DNA of 64,000 nt, from contig JAEUUZ010000048.1 in the NCBI GenBank assembly GCA_016786765.1, forward strand, positions 62,001 through 126,000. Reading direction: 5' to 3'. How positions within the stretch are numbered: the first letter of the stretch is position 1; every line of letters starts with the position of its first letter. Below the pieces are notes generated by a model. It was not told where the DNA came from, ran no database searches, and worked only from the letters and a program-made list of their open reading frames with translations. Positions 45,725-54,784 of this stretch are shown here, one piece after another. This DNA is from Chitinophagales bacterium. Its GTDB lineage: Bacteria; Bacteroidota; Bacteroidia; Chitinophagales; LD1. Both the position numbers and the translations under genes were made by a program.

Positions 45725-46882
45725 TTATTCCTTGACTATTCGTTTTATCTGCTCTCCTACTTTTAGGAAATACATTCCGTTTGAAAGGAAACGCACATCT
45801 AAAATGTTATCTCCAAATTTCAGTTTGGTTTGCATTTGCATTTTTCCTTGCACATCATAGAGTTCAATGGATGTTGTGTTTGCAACCGTTATTTTAAGTA
45901 TATCCTGAACCGGATTAGGGTAAACCGAGAAGAACACTTCATCCTTTTCTTCAATCGCTGTTGGCGCTGAACAACCCAGCATTCTTGCCATAAACACATA
46001 AGATGAATCCAGCATTGCAGTGGAGGCTGCATGTCCGCCAGTTGCAGGGAAAAACCCATACGCTTCTACCCCATTATTTTTGAATTGCGTATAAATAGCT
46101 CTTGAGCCACAGCCTACACCAGCACTACAATCAACAGGTACTACGTTATCATCCTGACAATGAATTCCGGCATAAGGAACATGATTAACATCGGCATAAT
46201 AACCGGCAATGTCGCTGTATATAATTCTACCGAAAAACGACAATACCCCGGCCACTGCATCACTCGTATTTTTTAAAGCTGTCGGAGAACTGGCTTTCTT
46301 ATCGCCATAGTTGGCCATTAGCTTTGCGGGATCCCAATCCCAACTGTTTTCATCCTTCAATAACCCTACATTAGTAGCTGTCATCGCTCCTCTGGAGAAT
46401 CCGCCAATGTAAATTTGATTCGCCAAAACACCATAAGCACTTGCATTTTCGCGCACAAATCGAACAGCCGCTAAACCATCTTGCCATTCTCTATATTGAC
46501 GTTCATAATCGCCTGATGCACCGGCTTGAATAAATTCGCTGGCCCATCCATCTTTTCTGTATTCAACAGCAAACGCTACCCAACCTCGTTTGGCATATTC
46601 GACACAAGTTGCTTTCACATCATTCACACTGCCATTCAATCCATGAAATAATAAAATAGCCGGACGAGCAACACTTGCATCACCCGTTGGTGTAATTTTA
46701 GTTATATGCAAATCTTGTGATGCGTTGGTTTCCCAGTTTTTATTGCTGCCATACACTTCCGCAGCAGCCTCAGTTGTAGCACTAAACAGCTTTGTAAAAT
46801 ATCGTCCGTTACTGCAATCTACTTGTGCAGAAGTTAAAAGGTGAATACATAAAACAGTAATGACTAAGATTGCTTTTTTCAT
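45725..46882 (-). CDS. Secreted alpha/beta hydrolase (dienelactone hydrolase-like) with T9SS tail
   Basis: A 385-residue exported hydrolase. Signal peptide (about 1-19), oxyanion region LLFHGLNG at 78-84, nucleophile elbow GGFSRGAM with Ser163, an acid candidate in CQDDNVVPVDC and catalytic His in TGGHAAS. The final 80 residues form a T9SS type A sorting domain (YPNPVQDILKITVANT, ending GEQIKRIVKE). The fold covers lipases, esterases and dienelactone hydrolases; substrate unknown. Last gene of a cluster of three exported proteins with 18-20 bp gaps, closed by the terminator at 45674-45702. Confidence 0.88.
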   Translation of the reverse strand: MKKAILVITVLCIHLLTSAQVDCSNGRYFTKLFSATTEAAAEVYGSNKNWETNASQDLHITKITPTGDASVARPAILLFHGLNGSVNDVKATCVEYAKRGWVAFAVEYRKDGWASEFIQAGASGDYERQYREWQDGLAAVRFVRENASAYGVLANQIYIGGFSRGAMTATNVGLLKDENSWDWDPAKLMANYGDKKASSPTALKNTSDAVAGVLSFFGRIIYSDIAGYYADVNHVPYAGIHCQDDNVVPVDCSAGVGCGSRAIYTQFKNNGVEAYGFFPATGGHAASTAMLDSSYVFMARMLGCSAPTAIEEKDEVFFSVYPNPVQDILKITVANTTSIELYDVQGKMQMQTKLKFGDNILDVRFLSNGMYFLKVGEQIKRIVKE

Positions 46883-46902
46883 GGTTTGAAAATGATGGAG
46901 GG

Positions 46903-48459
46903 TTAATCGATTTTGATAAACTTTTTCGTGTAATTCCCATTAACACATATAAAGTAACAAGATGGCGAGAGAGTTGAAACATCCATTTGATAGCTATTCG
47001 TATTCAAGTTGTTTATTTGAAAAACATTTTTTCCATTTAAATCAGTAATGCATATACTTTGAATATGCTCTGCTTTTATTTGAATCATTTGCGTAGCCGG
47101 ATTAGGATAAATAGTTATTGCTTCGCTTGCCAATTCATCTTTAACTCCATTAGCCTTTCTGGGTATCACTTTTACAATCATGGGATGTGCTTTCCCATCG
47201 GAATGGAAGGTTTCTGAGCCCACGATAATAAACGATTCATCTCCATTCGGTGCAACATCTACCAATGCATCATAAGCCATTTCTGCGCTAGGCTGTTCAT
47301 AGGTATCGAATGGTAAACTATAATTCGTTGATCCGTTATTAAATGTTGTTTCGGGTTCTAAATCGCTATTTATTTTCCCAATACAAACATGCGTGCCCGT
47401 TGCACTATCCCCACTTCCACCAAAATAGTATGCCCCTTTGTTTTCAAGCACTACCGAATAATACTTACTGAAGGGCAAATACATTTGCGAAGCAGTTAAT
47501 GGTGTAACCATTGCAGGTAAACCATTTTTCCCTTGGCGATTGGATAATGCATCGTTCAAAACACGCACTGAACCATCGGCAGCTATTTTAGGGTTTACAT
47601 TTTTATACCCGGCCGTAAACAAATTCGTATCACGAACAGCAATAGCATACACTTCGTTGGCTAATCCATTTTGATTTGAAGTAACACTGTAGCCTGAAAC
47701 AACAGTATCAGGTGTTCCATCGGCTTTCCAATAGGTATAAAAGGGTTGAGGTGCCGTATTTGAAGAATTGCGTTCAACATAACTTCCTGCTGCATATATT
47801 TTCCCATTCGCAGCTACATCTAAAGCATAAAGACTACTGGCTCCCGGAACAAAACTGAACTCTTTGGCATCTTCTATTTTAGCGATGCCATTCGTTCCAA
47901 ACGTGCTCACCAAACTAAAAGCAGCTCCATCATCATGTAATTTCACCACACGTGCTCTGTCTTCACCGGCCACAGATGTCCTTCCACAAACAAGCACATC
48001 ATGATTAGGTAATAACTTCAAACGATAAGCTATAGATAACATATTATTAGGTAACCATATTTCATGTATTTTAAACCCATTCTTGTTGAACTTTACAAGA
48101 TAAAATTCGTCTGAACCCGATTCTTGTTTTACCCCACAAGCATAAATTGTGCTATCTGGAGCTACCGCAACATCGTAAAAAACGCCTTCAAATTGATCCA
48201 GTAACGAAAATGTAGTGTTATCATTATCGCCATTGGGAAAAAACCGAACAATGGCTTGAAAATCTACGTTATTATAAACATACTTTCCAACCACAATGTA
48301 GTTTTCACCCTGACGATCAATGGCTCTCCATTCGCCTTTGCTGATAAATAATGTTCGTCCGTTATTTAAGTTTCCAAAACTATTATCAGCTTGGAAAGCT
48401 TGAGCAATGGCTGAAAAACGCAAAGTGGTAATGAATAATATAAGCAATAGTTTTTTCAT
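46903..48459 (-). CDS. Secreted beta-propeller-like protein with T9SS sorting domain
   Basis: A 518-residue exported protein with signal peptide (about 1-19, ending AIAQ). The body repeats a pattern of strands typical of delta-60-like propeller repeats: VAVAPDSTIYACGVKQ, LKLLPNHDVLVCGRTS, LDVAANGKIYAAGSYV, VDVAPNGDESFIIVGSE. The T9SS type A domain is the last 75 residues (IYPNPATQMIQIKAEH, ending YTKKFIKID). No catalytic motif is apparent; it may be a binding or structural surface protein. Middle gene of the three-gene cluster. Confidence 0.85.
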   Translation of the reverse strand: MKKLLLILFITTLRFSAIAQAFQADNSFGNLNNGRTLFISKGEWRAIDRQGENYIVVGKYVYNNVDFQAIVRFFPNGDNDNTTFSLLDQFEGVFYDVAVAPDSTIYACGVKQESGSDEFYLVKFNKNGFKIHEIWLPNNMLSIAYRLKLLPNHDVLVCGRTSVAGEDRARVVKLHDDGAAFSLVSTFGTNGIAKIEDAKEFSFVPGASSLYALDVAANGKIYAAGSYVERNSSNTAPQPFYTYWKADGTPDTVVSGYSVTSNQNGLANEVYAIAVRDTNLFTAGYKNVNPKIAADGSVRVLNDALSNRQGKNGLPAMVTPLTASQMYLPFSKYYSVVLENKGAYYFGGSGDSATGTHVCIGKINSDLEPETTFNNGSTNYSLPFDTYEQPSAEMAYDALVDVAPNGDESFIIVGSETFHSDGKAHPMIVKVIPRKANGVKDELASEAITIYPNPATQMIQIKAEHIQSICITDLNGKNVFQINNLNTNSYQMDVSTLSPSCYFICVNGNYTKKFIKID

Positions 48460-48477
48460 GAGTTATGTATGAATTTG

Positions 48478-49287
48478 TTATTTCGGGCAACTGTATTCTA
48501 ATGTCAAACTCTTTGTTGCTCCGGTTTCATAAGTTTCTAAAATGGATATAACTTTTCCATCTCCATCCTTATCATATGAATAGTTCGTTGTTGAACCTGT
48601 TCCAATTGGTGCACCAGTATTTTGGTCAAACTGTTGAAAATGAATTGAGGACGGCAAAAGATTGGAAATGGTAGCTCCGTAGAATTGTTTCGACTGAAAT
48701 TTCAAATCCTCAATAGACGATGGCCCCCAGCCACCCGTCCAAAACAACGATTCAGGACAATAATTCATCACATTCTTCTCGGTTCCATAAGTAAATGTTT
48801 TTGTATACCATGGTTTATAACCATCGAAAGCATTTAACGCATAAAGGTTACCCTCAGAATTATACTTACAAACAAATAAAATACGTGTGCTGTTACTATA
48901 ACCTAAGGTAATAGAGTCTATTTGTCCGGCAATATTAGTATAGCATCGATTAAAATAACTACTGCCTTTATAGTAAATGTAAAGCCCGGAAGTGGTTAAT
49001 AAAACCGTATCGCGGTACGAGGTATTAGAATACGATATATAAAGACTGTTGTACCCATATGTGAAGATGCGTGCTCCCCCACTTGCACCAAATAAATCGA
49101 AGTTTTCTAACTTTGTTATTCGTCCATAAGAATCATACGAATACACTTCTTTACCATAATTATTGGTATTACTGATCACCTTACATTTTGTAATATCAAC
49201 TGTTGGTTTACTGTCTTTCTTGCATCCATTTACGGTGAATAAAAGTATCGATAGAACAGCCATTGAACTTAAGTTTAGCGCTTTCAT
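48478..49287 (-). CDS. Lipoprotein of unknown function with YD-like beta repeats
   Basis: A 269-residue predicted lipoprotein: signal sequence with lipobox ending FTVNGC, acylated Cys at about 22, then charged KKDSKP. The mature part contains strands such as YSYDSYGRITKLENFDLFG, YSNSTRILFVCKYNSEGNLYALN and YSYDKDGDGKVISILETYE, which recall RHS/YD-type repeats found in many Bacteroidota lipoproteins (DUF4595-like). Probably on the outer membrane. First gene of the cluster, with a 316-bp upstream region. Confidence 0.83.
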   Translation of the reverse strand: MKALNLSSMAVLSILLFTVNGCKKDSKPTVDITKCKVISNTNNYGKEVYSYDSYGRITKLENFDLFGASGGARIFTYGYNSLYISYSNTSYRDTVLLTTSGLYIYYKGSSYFNRCYTNIAGQIDSITLGYSNSTRILFVCKYNSEGNLYALNAFDGYKPWYTKTFTYGTEKNVMNYCPESLFWTGGWGPSSIEDLKFQSKQFYGATISNLLPSSIHFQQFDQNTGAPIGTGSTTNYSYDKDGDGKVISILETYETGATKSLTLEYSCPK

Positions 49288-49603
49288 TTGGAATAAATTT
49301 TAGCACAAATAGAGCTCAATCTTCAACAGCAATCAAGGGAAAGATTTATGTGTTTGTAACAAGAAAGCAATAAATTAAGCCACTTACACATCTAATAATC
49401 AACTAAATAAGAACGATACATTAAAATCGATATGCAAATGTTTTATGGCGATAAGTGCTATTCGTGAAGTCTATTAAAATCTATTGTAACAGCTATTTTA
49501 GACATTCGGTAAATTCCTAATAGATGATAATTTCCAATTAATACAAGTCTATTTTCGTCAGCTTCTGCCATTTTGTCTTATCTTTGCATCGAATTTTAGA
49601 GAA
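49288..49603. other. Intergenic region, 316 bp, divergent promoters
   Basis: This stretch separates the exported-protein cluster (minus) from the miaB operon (plus). It holds the miaB -7 element at 49579-49586. I see no coding frame, tRNA, terminator or strong hairpin. The promoter for the minus-strand cluster should lie within the first 150 bp but no exact TAnnTTTG is visible there. Confidence 0.6.
49579..49586 (+). promoter_or_regulatory. Bacteroidota -7 promoter element (TATCTTTG) for miaB
   Basis: Exact TAnnTTTG followed by C, 18 bases before the miaB start codon. A weak -33 (TTTTCG at about 49552-49557) lies 21 bases upstream. This is one of the best promoter matches in the window. Confidence 0.6.
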
Positions 49604-51085
49604 ATGAGTGACCAGCTATATAACAACGAAATTGCCTTTGAATTAGGGTCGAAAGACATTGATGAATCGAAGCAAGGCAATGCGCTTACTTTAGAACGCC
49701 CTAGTAACGTTGCTCCAAACGGGAAGAAATTTTATATCGAAAGCTATGGTTGTGCGATGAACTTTTCTGATAGTGAAGTAGTTGCTTCCATTTTGGCGAA
49801 CTCCGGATTTGATAGTACCGATAATCATTTGGATGCCGATTTAATCTTAATCAATACCTGCGCCATTCGCGACAATGCGGAACAGCGTGTGCGTATGCGT
49901 TTGCAGAATTTAGGAGCTGTAAAAAAGAAGAAGAAAGGCGCATTAATAGGCGTATTAGGCTGTATGGCAGAACGCTTAAAAGATCAGTTCTTAGAACAAG
50001 AAAAACTCGTAGATATAGTTGTTGGTCCGGATGCATACCGCTCTTTACCGGAGTTGGTGTTTGAAGCCGAAAACAATAACAAAGCGGTAAATGTACTGCT
50101 AAGCCGCGAAGAAACCTATGCTGAAATCAGCCCAATTCGATTGAATTCTAACGGTATTTCTGCCTTTATTTCAATTATGCGAGGTTGCGATAATATCTGT
50201 TCTTTTTGTGTTGTTCCATTTACTCGAGGAAGAGAACGTTCGCGCGACTGGCGCTCCATTGTGCAAGAAGCCAAAGATTTATTTGATCGAGGCTATAAAG
50301 AGGTAACGCTATTAGGACAAAACGTAGACTCCTACCGTTTCAGTGACGATCCGAAATTAGTAGGCAAAAAACTACTCGAAGCAAAATACGAAGATCATGT
50401 AGTGAACTTTGCGGAATTGCTCGAAAAAGTAGCCTCAATTTCTCCTCTTTTGCGTATTCGTTTTTCGACTTCACATCCAAAAGATATGACAGATGATGTT
50501 TTGGAAGTGATGGCCAAATATCCGAATGTGTGTAAGCATATACACTTGCCGGTGCAGAGCGGAAACGACCGTATTTTGGGGCTCATGGACCGTTCTTATA
50601 CAAAGGCATGGTACTTAGATCGAATTGCAGCTATCCACCGTATAGTGCCTGATGCTGATATTTCAACGGATATCATCACCGGATTTTGCTCTGAAACGGA
50701 AGAAGAGCACCAAGAAACGATGGAATTGATGAGCACCGTTCGCTTTGATTTAGCCTACATGTATTATTATAGCGAACGTCCGGGAACGCCTGCAGCAAAG
50801 CGTTTGAAAGATGATGTACCTGAGGATATCAAGAAGCGCAGACTAACTGAAATCGTTGCTCTGTTCCGTCAGATTTCATTGGAACGCAATCAAGAAAACG
50901 TTGGACAAGTGTACGAAGTACTATTAGAAGGCATTTCCAGCAAAAGCGACAAGCATTTTTTCGGAAGAAATTCACAAAACAAAGGCGTTATAGTTCCGGC
51001 ACTAGAGGGCATGAAACCCGGAGATTATGTGAACGTTAGAATTGCTTCGTGTACGAGCGGAACCCTAATTGCAGAACATATTTAA
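49604..51085 (+). CDS. miaB: tRNA-2-methylthio-N6-dimethylallyladenosine synthase
   Basis: A 493-residue radical-SAM methylthiotransferase that adds the 2-methylthio group to A37 of certain tRNAs. Both iron-sulfur clusters are accounted for: auxiliary cluster Cys50 (YGCAMN), Cys86 (NTCAIRD) and Cys120 (LGCMAERL); radical-SAM cluster Cys195, Cys199 and Cys202 ([13 protein letters not shown]). A C-terminal TRAM domain starts near 425. The Bacteroidota N-terminal extension of about 40 residues is present. First gene of a run continuing to the sigma-54 activator and lptE. Confidence 0.96.
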   Translation: MSDQLYNNEIAFELGSKDIDESKQGNALTLERPSNVAPNGKKFYIESYGCAMNFSDSEVVASILANSGFDSTDNHLDADLILINTCAIRDNAEQRVRMRLQNLGAVKKKKKGALIGVLGCMAERLKDQFLEQEKLVDIVVGPDAYRSLPELVFEAENNNKAVNVLLSREETYAEISPIRLNSNGISAFISIMRGCDNICSFCVVPFTRGRERSRDWRSIVQEAKDLFDRGYKEVTLLGQNVDSYRFSDDPKLVGKKLLEAKYEDHVVNFAELLEKVASISPLLRIRFSTSHPKDMTDDVLEVMAKYPNVCKHIHLPVQSGNDRILGLMDRSYTKAWYLDRIAAIHRIVPDADISTDIITGFCSETEEEHQETMELMSTVRFDLAYMYYYSERPGTPAAKRLKDDVPEDIKKRRLTEIVALFRQISLERNQENVGQVYEVLLEGISSKSDKHFFGRNSQNKGVIVPALEGMKPGDYVNVRIASCTSGTLIAEHI

Positions 51086-51091
51086 TTGATA

Positions 51092-52354
51092 ATGGATATT
51101 CAAACAATAAAAAATCGCTTTGGAATAATTGGTAATTCACCACAATTGAATCATGCCATTAGTATTGCTGAGCGTGTATCATCTACCAATCTTACGGTAT
51201 TGATTACCGGAGAAAGTGGTGTGGGGAAGGAAGTGTTTTCACAAATTATTCATCAACTTTCGAGCCGCAAGCACAACAATTTTATTGCGGTGAACTGTGG
51301 CGCCATCCCGGAAGGAACAATAGATTCGGAACTTTTCGGTCACGAGAAAGGATCTTTCACCGGAGCCAACGATGCCCGAAAAGGTTACTTTGAAACAGTG
51401 AATGGCGGAACCATTTTCCTGGATGAAGTGGGCGAATTGCCCTTAGGAACGCAGGCCCGTTTATTGCGTGTATTGGAAACCGGAGAGTATATTCGTGTGG
51501 GTTCGTCTAAAGTAATGAAAACGGATGTGCGGGTAGTGGCAGCCACCAATGTGAACTTACAGGATGCTGTTCGTACCGGGCGTTTCCGCGAAGATTTATA
51601 TTACCGTTTAAGTACAGTGCCAATTACCATTCCGGCATTGCGGGAACGTGGTGAAGACATCTATTTTCTGTTCCGAAAATTCTGTATTGATTTTTCAGAG
51701 CGTATGAAAATGACGCCTGTTAAACTCAACGATGATGCGAAAGCATTGATTTTAAAATACACTTGGCCCGGTAATGTTCGTCAGTTGAAAAACGTTGCCG
51801 AGCAAGTAAGTATATTAGCCGTAAACAAAGAAGTTTCCGCCCATGAGTTGGTGCAAATTGTTCCGGACATCACTCAAAACAGATTGCCGGCACTTACTAA
51901 AGACGGACTTTTCGATGGTGCTTCGGCCGGTTATAGTGAACGAGAATTGTTATATAAATTGATTTTCGATTTGAAGAAAGATTTGAATGATTTGAAGCAG
52001 TTTGTTTTGAATGCAACGAATGGACAACCGGAAGCGTTTGAAAAGGCGGCCCATAATTTTATTCCTTCAGCAAAGCAGGATACGATTCCATCGTACCAAC
52101 AAGAATATGTTGCACATACCCCAACCATCCATATGCCACAAAACGATGGTAAAACGATTTTCATTGAACCACAATCGCATTTTGATTCGCACGAAACCAT
52201 TGAGGAATCGCTTTCGATTATAGATAAAGAGAAAGAGCTTATCATCAAAGCATTGAAAAAACATCGAAACCGCAGAAAAGATGCAGCAGCCGATTTAGGG
52301 ATCTCTGAGCGCACATTGTATCGAAAAATTAAAGAATACGGATTAGAAGACTAA
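51092..52354 (+). CDS. Sigma-54-dependent transcriptional activator without receiver domain
   Basis: 420 residues from the ATG at 51092; a TTG at 51086 directly after the miaB stop is less likely. The AAA+ domain begins almost at the N-terminus: Walker A GESGVGKE, the sigma-54 contact loop GSFTGA (a Ser variant of GAFTGA), VNGGTIFLDEVGELPLGTQA and the arginine finger region. The last 45 residues form a Fis-type HTH (DAAADLGISERTLYRKI). There is no receiver, GAF or PAS sensor, so control must come from a partner or from its level. Between miaB and lptE; the lptE start overlaps its stop by one base. Confidence 0.93.
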   Translation: MDIQTIKNRFGIIGNSPQLNHAISIAERVSSTNLTVLITGESGVGKEVFSQIIHQLSSRKHNNFIAVNCGAIPEGTIDSELFGHEKGSFTGANDARKGYFETVNGGTIFLDEVGELPLGTQARLLRVLETGEYIRVGSSKVMKTDVRVVAATNVNLQDAVRTGRFREDLYYRLSTVPITIPALRERGEDIYFLFRKFCIDFSERMKMTPVKLNDDAKALILKYTWPGNVRQLKNVAEQVSILAVNKEVSAHELVQIVPDITQNRLPALTKDGLFDGASAGYSERELLYKLIFDLKKDLNDLKQFVLNATNGQPEAFEKAAHNFIPSAKQDTIPSYQQEYVAHTPTIHMPQNDGKTIFIEPQSHFDSHETIEESLSIIDKEKELIIKALKKHRNRRKDAAADLGISERTLYRKIKEYGLED

Positions 52355-52884
52355 TGAAACAAAACACAACACATTCTTTTCAATGGATGCCTTTGATTGC
52401 GGTATCGATACTGCTTAGTGTAAGCCTTGCGGCATGTAAAATTTACTCGTTTACCGGAGCTAATTTATCGCCCAATGTAAAGAGTGTAACCATTGATTTG
52501 TTAGATAATCGAGCAGCCAGTGCCCCTGCTTCTTATGCACAGATCTTAACAGAAAAGCTCAAATTGAAGATGGTAACGGAAGCGAATCTAAAGCAAGTGA
52601 ATGCCGATGGAGATTTACATTTTTCGGGTTATGTAACAGGCTACAATGTACAAGCATTAGCACCAACTGCACAAGTACAAACCGGGGTAAATCGCTTAAA
52701 CATAACGGTGCATATCGATTTTGTGAATGCCACAGATGAAAAAGATAAATGGGGACAAGAATTCACACGGTATGCAGAATTTCCGGCTACTGAATTGTTG
52801 AGCAACAGAGAAAGTCAGTTGATAGAAGAGATTAATAAACAACTGGTTGACGATATCTTCAATAAGGCTTTGGTGAAGTGGTAA
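52354..52884 (+). CDS. lptE: LPS assembly lipoprotein LptE
   Basis: A 176-residue lipoprotein with lipobox SLAAC (Cys at about 28) after a hydrophobic lead. The mature protein begins KIYSFTGANLSPNVKSVTID, the usual start of Bacteroidota LptE, and continues with the secretin-like alpha/beta fold and the closing helix EEINKQLVDDIFNKALVKW. LptE plugs the LptD barrel that places LPS in the outer leaflet. Its ATG overlaps the stop of the sigma-54 activator (TAATG), suggesting translational coupling. The next gene has its own promoter. Confidence 0.88.
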   Translation: MKQNTTHSFQWMPLIAVSILLSVSLAACKIYSFTGANLSPNVKSVTIDLLDNRAASAPASYAQILTEKLKLKMVTEANLKQVNADGDLHFSGYVTGYNVQALAPTAQVQTGVNRLNITVHIDFVNATDEKDKWGQEFTRYAEFPATELLSNRESQLIEEINKQLVDDIFNKALVKW

Positions 52885-52965
52885 TTGTTTGCCTTTAGAA
52901 AGCGCTTTCCGATTCAGCCTTTGCGCTGTTGTGGAAAAAACAAATTACAATTCTCGAGTTTTTAT

Positions 52966-52973
52966 TATATTTG
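52966..52973 (+). promoter_or_regulatory. Bacteroidota -7 promoter element (TATATTTG) for the dihydroorotase homologue
   Basis: Exact TAnnTTTG, 16 bases before the ATG at 52990. It supports that start over the longer open frame from 52885, whose first 35 residues carry no family sequence. No good -33 TTTG seen. Confidence 0.5.
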
Positions 52974-52989
52974 TACAATCTTCACAGCA

Positions 52990-54237
52990 ATGCTATTAAT
53001 ACGCTCGGCTCTAGTTGTCCTCTCAGGTTCAACATATAATGGAAAAACAGTAGATATATTTATTGAAAACGGTAAAGTGAAGCGCATAGGCGCTAAACTG
53101 AAGAATACTGATAACGCACCAGAGCTTACATTTCCTAACTTACATATTGCCCCCGGCTTTGTGGATATGCATGCTTATATAGGCGAACCCGGTTTCGAGC
53201 AAAAAGAAACTATTGCTTCGGCTTGTAAGTCGGCTGCAAAAGGCGGAATTACTCAGTTTTGTGTAATGCCGAACTTGAATCCGGTTTCGGGCACTAAGTC
53301 ACAGATTGAGTTTCTAAAACATAGAGCAAAAGGCCAAGTGGCCACACTCCTTCCGGTTGGTGCACTAACCCACAATTTGGAAGGTAAAGATTTAGCTGAA
53401 GTTTACGATATACATCAAGCAGGTGCAGTAGCCTTCAGCGATGGATACAAAGCATTACCCAATGCAGGAATTTTAGAACGCGCGTTGCTGTATACTTCTG
53501 CTTTTGACGGATTAGTAATGGTGCATGCAGAGGAAAAAAGCATGTCAAAAAACGGAGTGATGCACGAAGGTATTGTGAGCACTAAGCTTGGATTACCGGG
53601 AATTCCTGCTGTTGCTGAAGAGATAGCCATAGCCAGAGACTTATCGGTAGTAGAATACACCAATGGACGACTGCATTTCCTTGATGTATCTTTAAAGAAA
53701 ACAGTTGAATTGATCAAACAAGCCAAAAAGAAGAAACTTAACGTCTCTGCATCTTGCAACGCATACAACCTTATCTTATCGCATGATGCAGTTGTAGATT
53801 ATAACTCGGCTACTAAAGTGAATCCGCCTTTACGCGAACAAAAAGATATTGAAGGCTTAATCAAAGGCATAGAAGAAGGAGTAATTGATACCATTACATC
53901 TCAGCATTCCCCGCAAGATGAGGAGTGCAAGAAGTTGGAATTTGACAAAGCAGACTTTGGAATCATTGGTTTTGAGACTTTATTCCCAATATGTAATACT
54001 GTTTTAAACAAAGCCGTTGGTTTGGAAAAAATCATTGATGTATTGGCTGTAAATCCAAGAAAGCTATTAAAACTCCCAGCACCTTCGTTTGAAGTGGGAA
54101 GTACTGCAGATTTTGTGTTGTTTAATCCATCTGAAAAATGGACTTTTACCGAAAAAGACATTGCTTCAAAATCAAAGAACACGCCTTTTGTAGGAAAAAC
54201 CTTCACTGGAAAAATTTACCAAACCATTAATGAATAA
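52990..54237 (+). CDS. Dihydroorotase homologue, probably non-catalytic
   Basis: 415 residues with the overall amidohydrolase/DHOase layout (TVDIFIENGKVKRIG, LHIAPGFVDMHAYIGEPG, VNPPLR). Key residues are missing. The metal motif HxH is HAY (61-63) and LREPG is IGEPG. The usual HxxHVS is HFLDVS (229-234), TPHHL is CNAYNL (256-261), and the catalytic DHAPH is QHSPQ (305-309). His179 is retained. With most zinc ligands and the catalytic Asp gone it should not hydrolyse dihydroorotate. Non-catalytic DHOase homologues (PyrC') can support aspartate carbamoyltransferase, but no pyrB is nearby. Followed by DUF4199 and GT2 genes. Confidence 0.88.
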   Translation: MLLIRSALVVLSGSTYNGKTVDIFIENGKVKRIGAKLKNTDNAPELTFPNLHIAPGFVDMHAYIGEPGFEQKETIASACKSAAKGGITQFCVMPNLNPVSGTKSQIEFLKHRAKGQVATLLPVGALTHNLEGKDLAEVYDIHQAGAVAFSDGYKALPNAGILERALLYTSAFDGLVMVHAEEKSMSKNGVMHEGIVSTKLGLPGIPAVAEEIAIARDLSVVEYTNGRLHFLDVSLKKTVELIKQAKKKKLNVSASCNAYNLILSHDAVVDYNSATKVNPPLREQKDIEGLIKGIEEGVIDTITSQHSPQDEECKKLEFDKADFGIIGFETLFPICNTVLNKAVGLEKIIDVLAVNPRKLLKLPAPSFEVGSTADFVLFNPSEKWTFTEKDIASKSKNTPFVGKTFTGKIYQTINE

Positions 54238-54240
54238 ACT

Positions 54241-54774
54241 ATGAATTGGAACCCGGCCATAAAATGGGGTATTATTGGAGGATTAGTGTCAATCATTTTA
54301 ACGATGCTGATTTACTTCGTTTCACCGTCATCGCTCGCATCGTTTTCCCTTATTTTTGTATTCCTTTTGGTGTCGCTATTCTTTCTGATTTGGGGTGGAA
54401 TTGATTTCAGAAAGGCCAATAACGATGAAATTTCGTTCGTTGATGCGTTAATGGCAACTTTGATTATTGCCATGATCAGTTCACTCATCGGCACATTCTT
54501 TTCCTACATTTTGATGAATTTTATCGACCCACAACTACCCGAAATCATTAAACAAAAAGTGATTGAAAATACGGTGGAGATGATGGAAAAATTCAATACG
54601 CCAGACGATAAAATTGAGGAAGCCATTGATGGTATCCGGTCGCAAAATTTTAGTGGAGGCCTAAAAGATTACGCCTTAAAATTTGCAAACAGCATGCTCA
54701 TGAACGCAGTTTTTTGTTTAATTGTGTCGGCATTCATAAAACGAAATACGAATAAAATTAAGCTTCCGGAATAA
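54241..54774 (+). CDS. DUF4199 membrane protein
   Basis: A 177-residue inner-membrane protein with four predicted helices: about 8-27 (KWGIIGGLVSIILTMLIYFV), 33-52, 70-95 (DALMATLIIAMISSLIGTFF) and 148-166. A soluble amphipathic stretch lies between (KQKVIENTVEMMEKFNTPDDKIEEAI). The pattern matches DUF4199, a Bacteroidota family of unknown function. It sits 3 bp after the dihydroorotase homologue and 10 bp before the GT2 glycosyltransferase, so the three are co-transcribed. Confidence 0.88.
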   Translation: MNWNPAIKWGIIGGLVSIILTMLIYFVSPSSLASFSLIFVFLLVSLFFLIWGGIDFRKANNDEISFVDALMATLIIAMISSLIGTFFSYILMNFIDPQLPEIIKQKVIENTVEMMEKFNTPDDKIEEAIDGIRSQNFSGGLKDYALKFANSMLMNAVFCLIVSAFIKRNTNKIKLPE

Positions 54775-54784
54775 ATTAAACGCT

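Noticed and set aside
49288-49603. tRNA, riboswitch or small RNA in the 316-bp gap
   Set aside because: No cloverleaf, no known aptamer core and no terminator; only the miaB promoter is supported.
52898-52909. Palindrome GAAAGCGCTTTC after lptE as terminator
   Set aside because: No T-run follows on either strand and the 12-base palindrome would give no usable loop; it may be chance.
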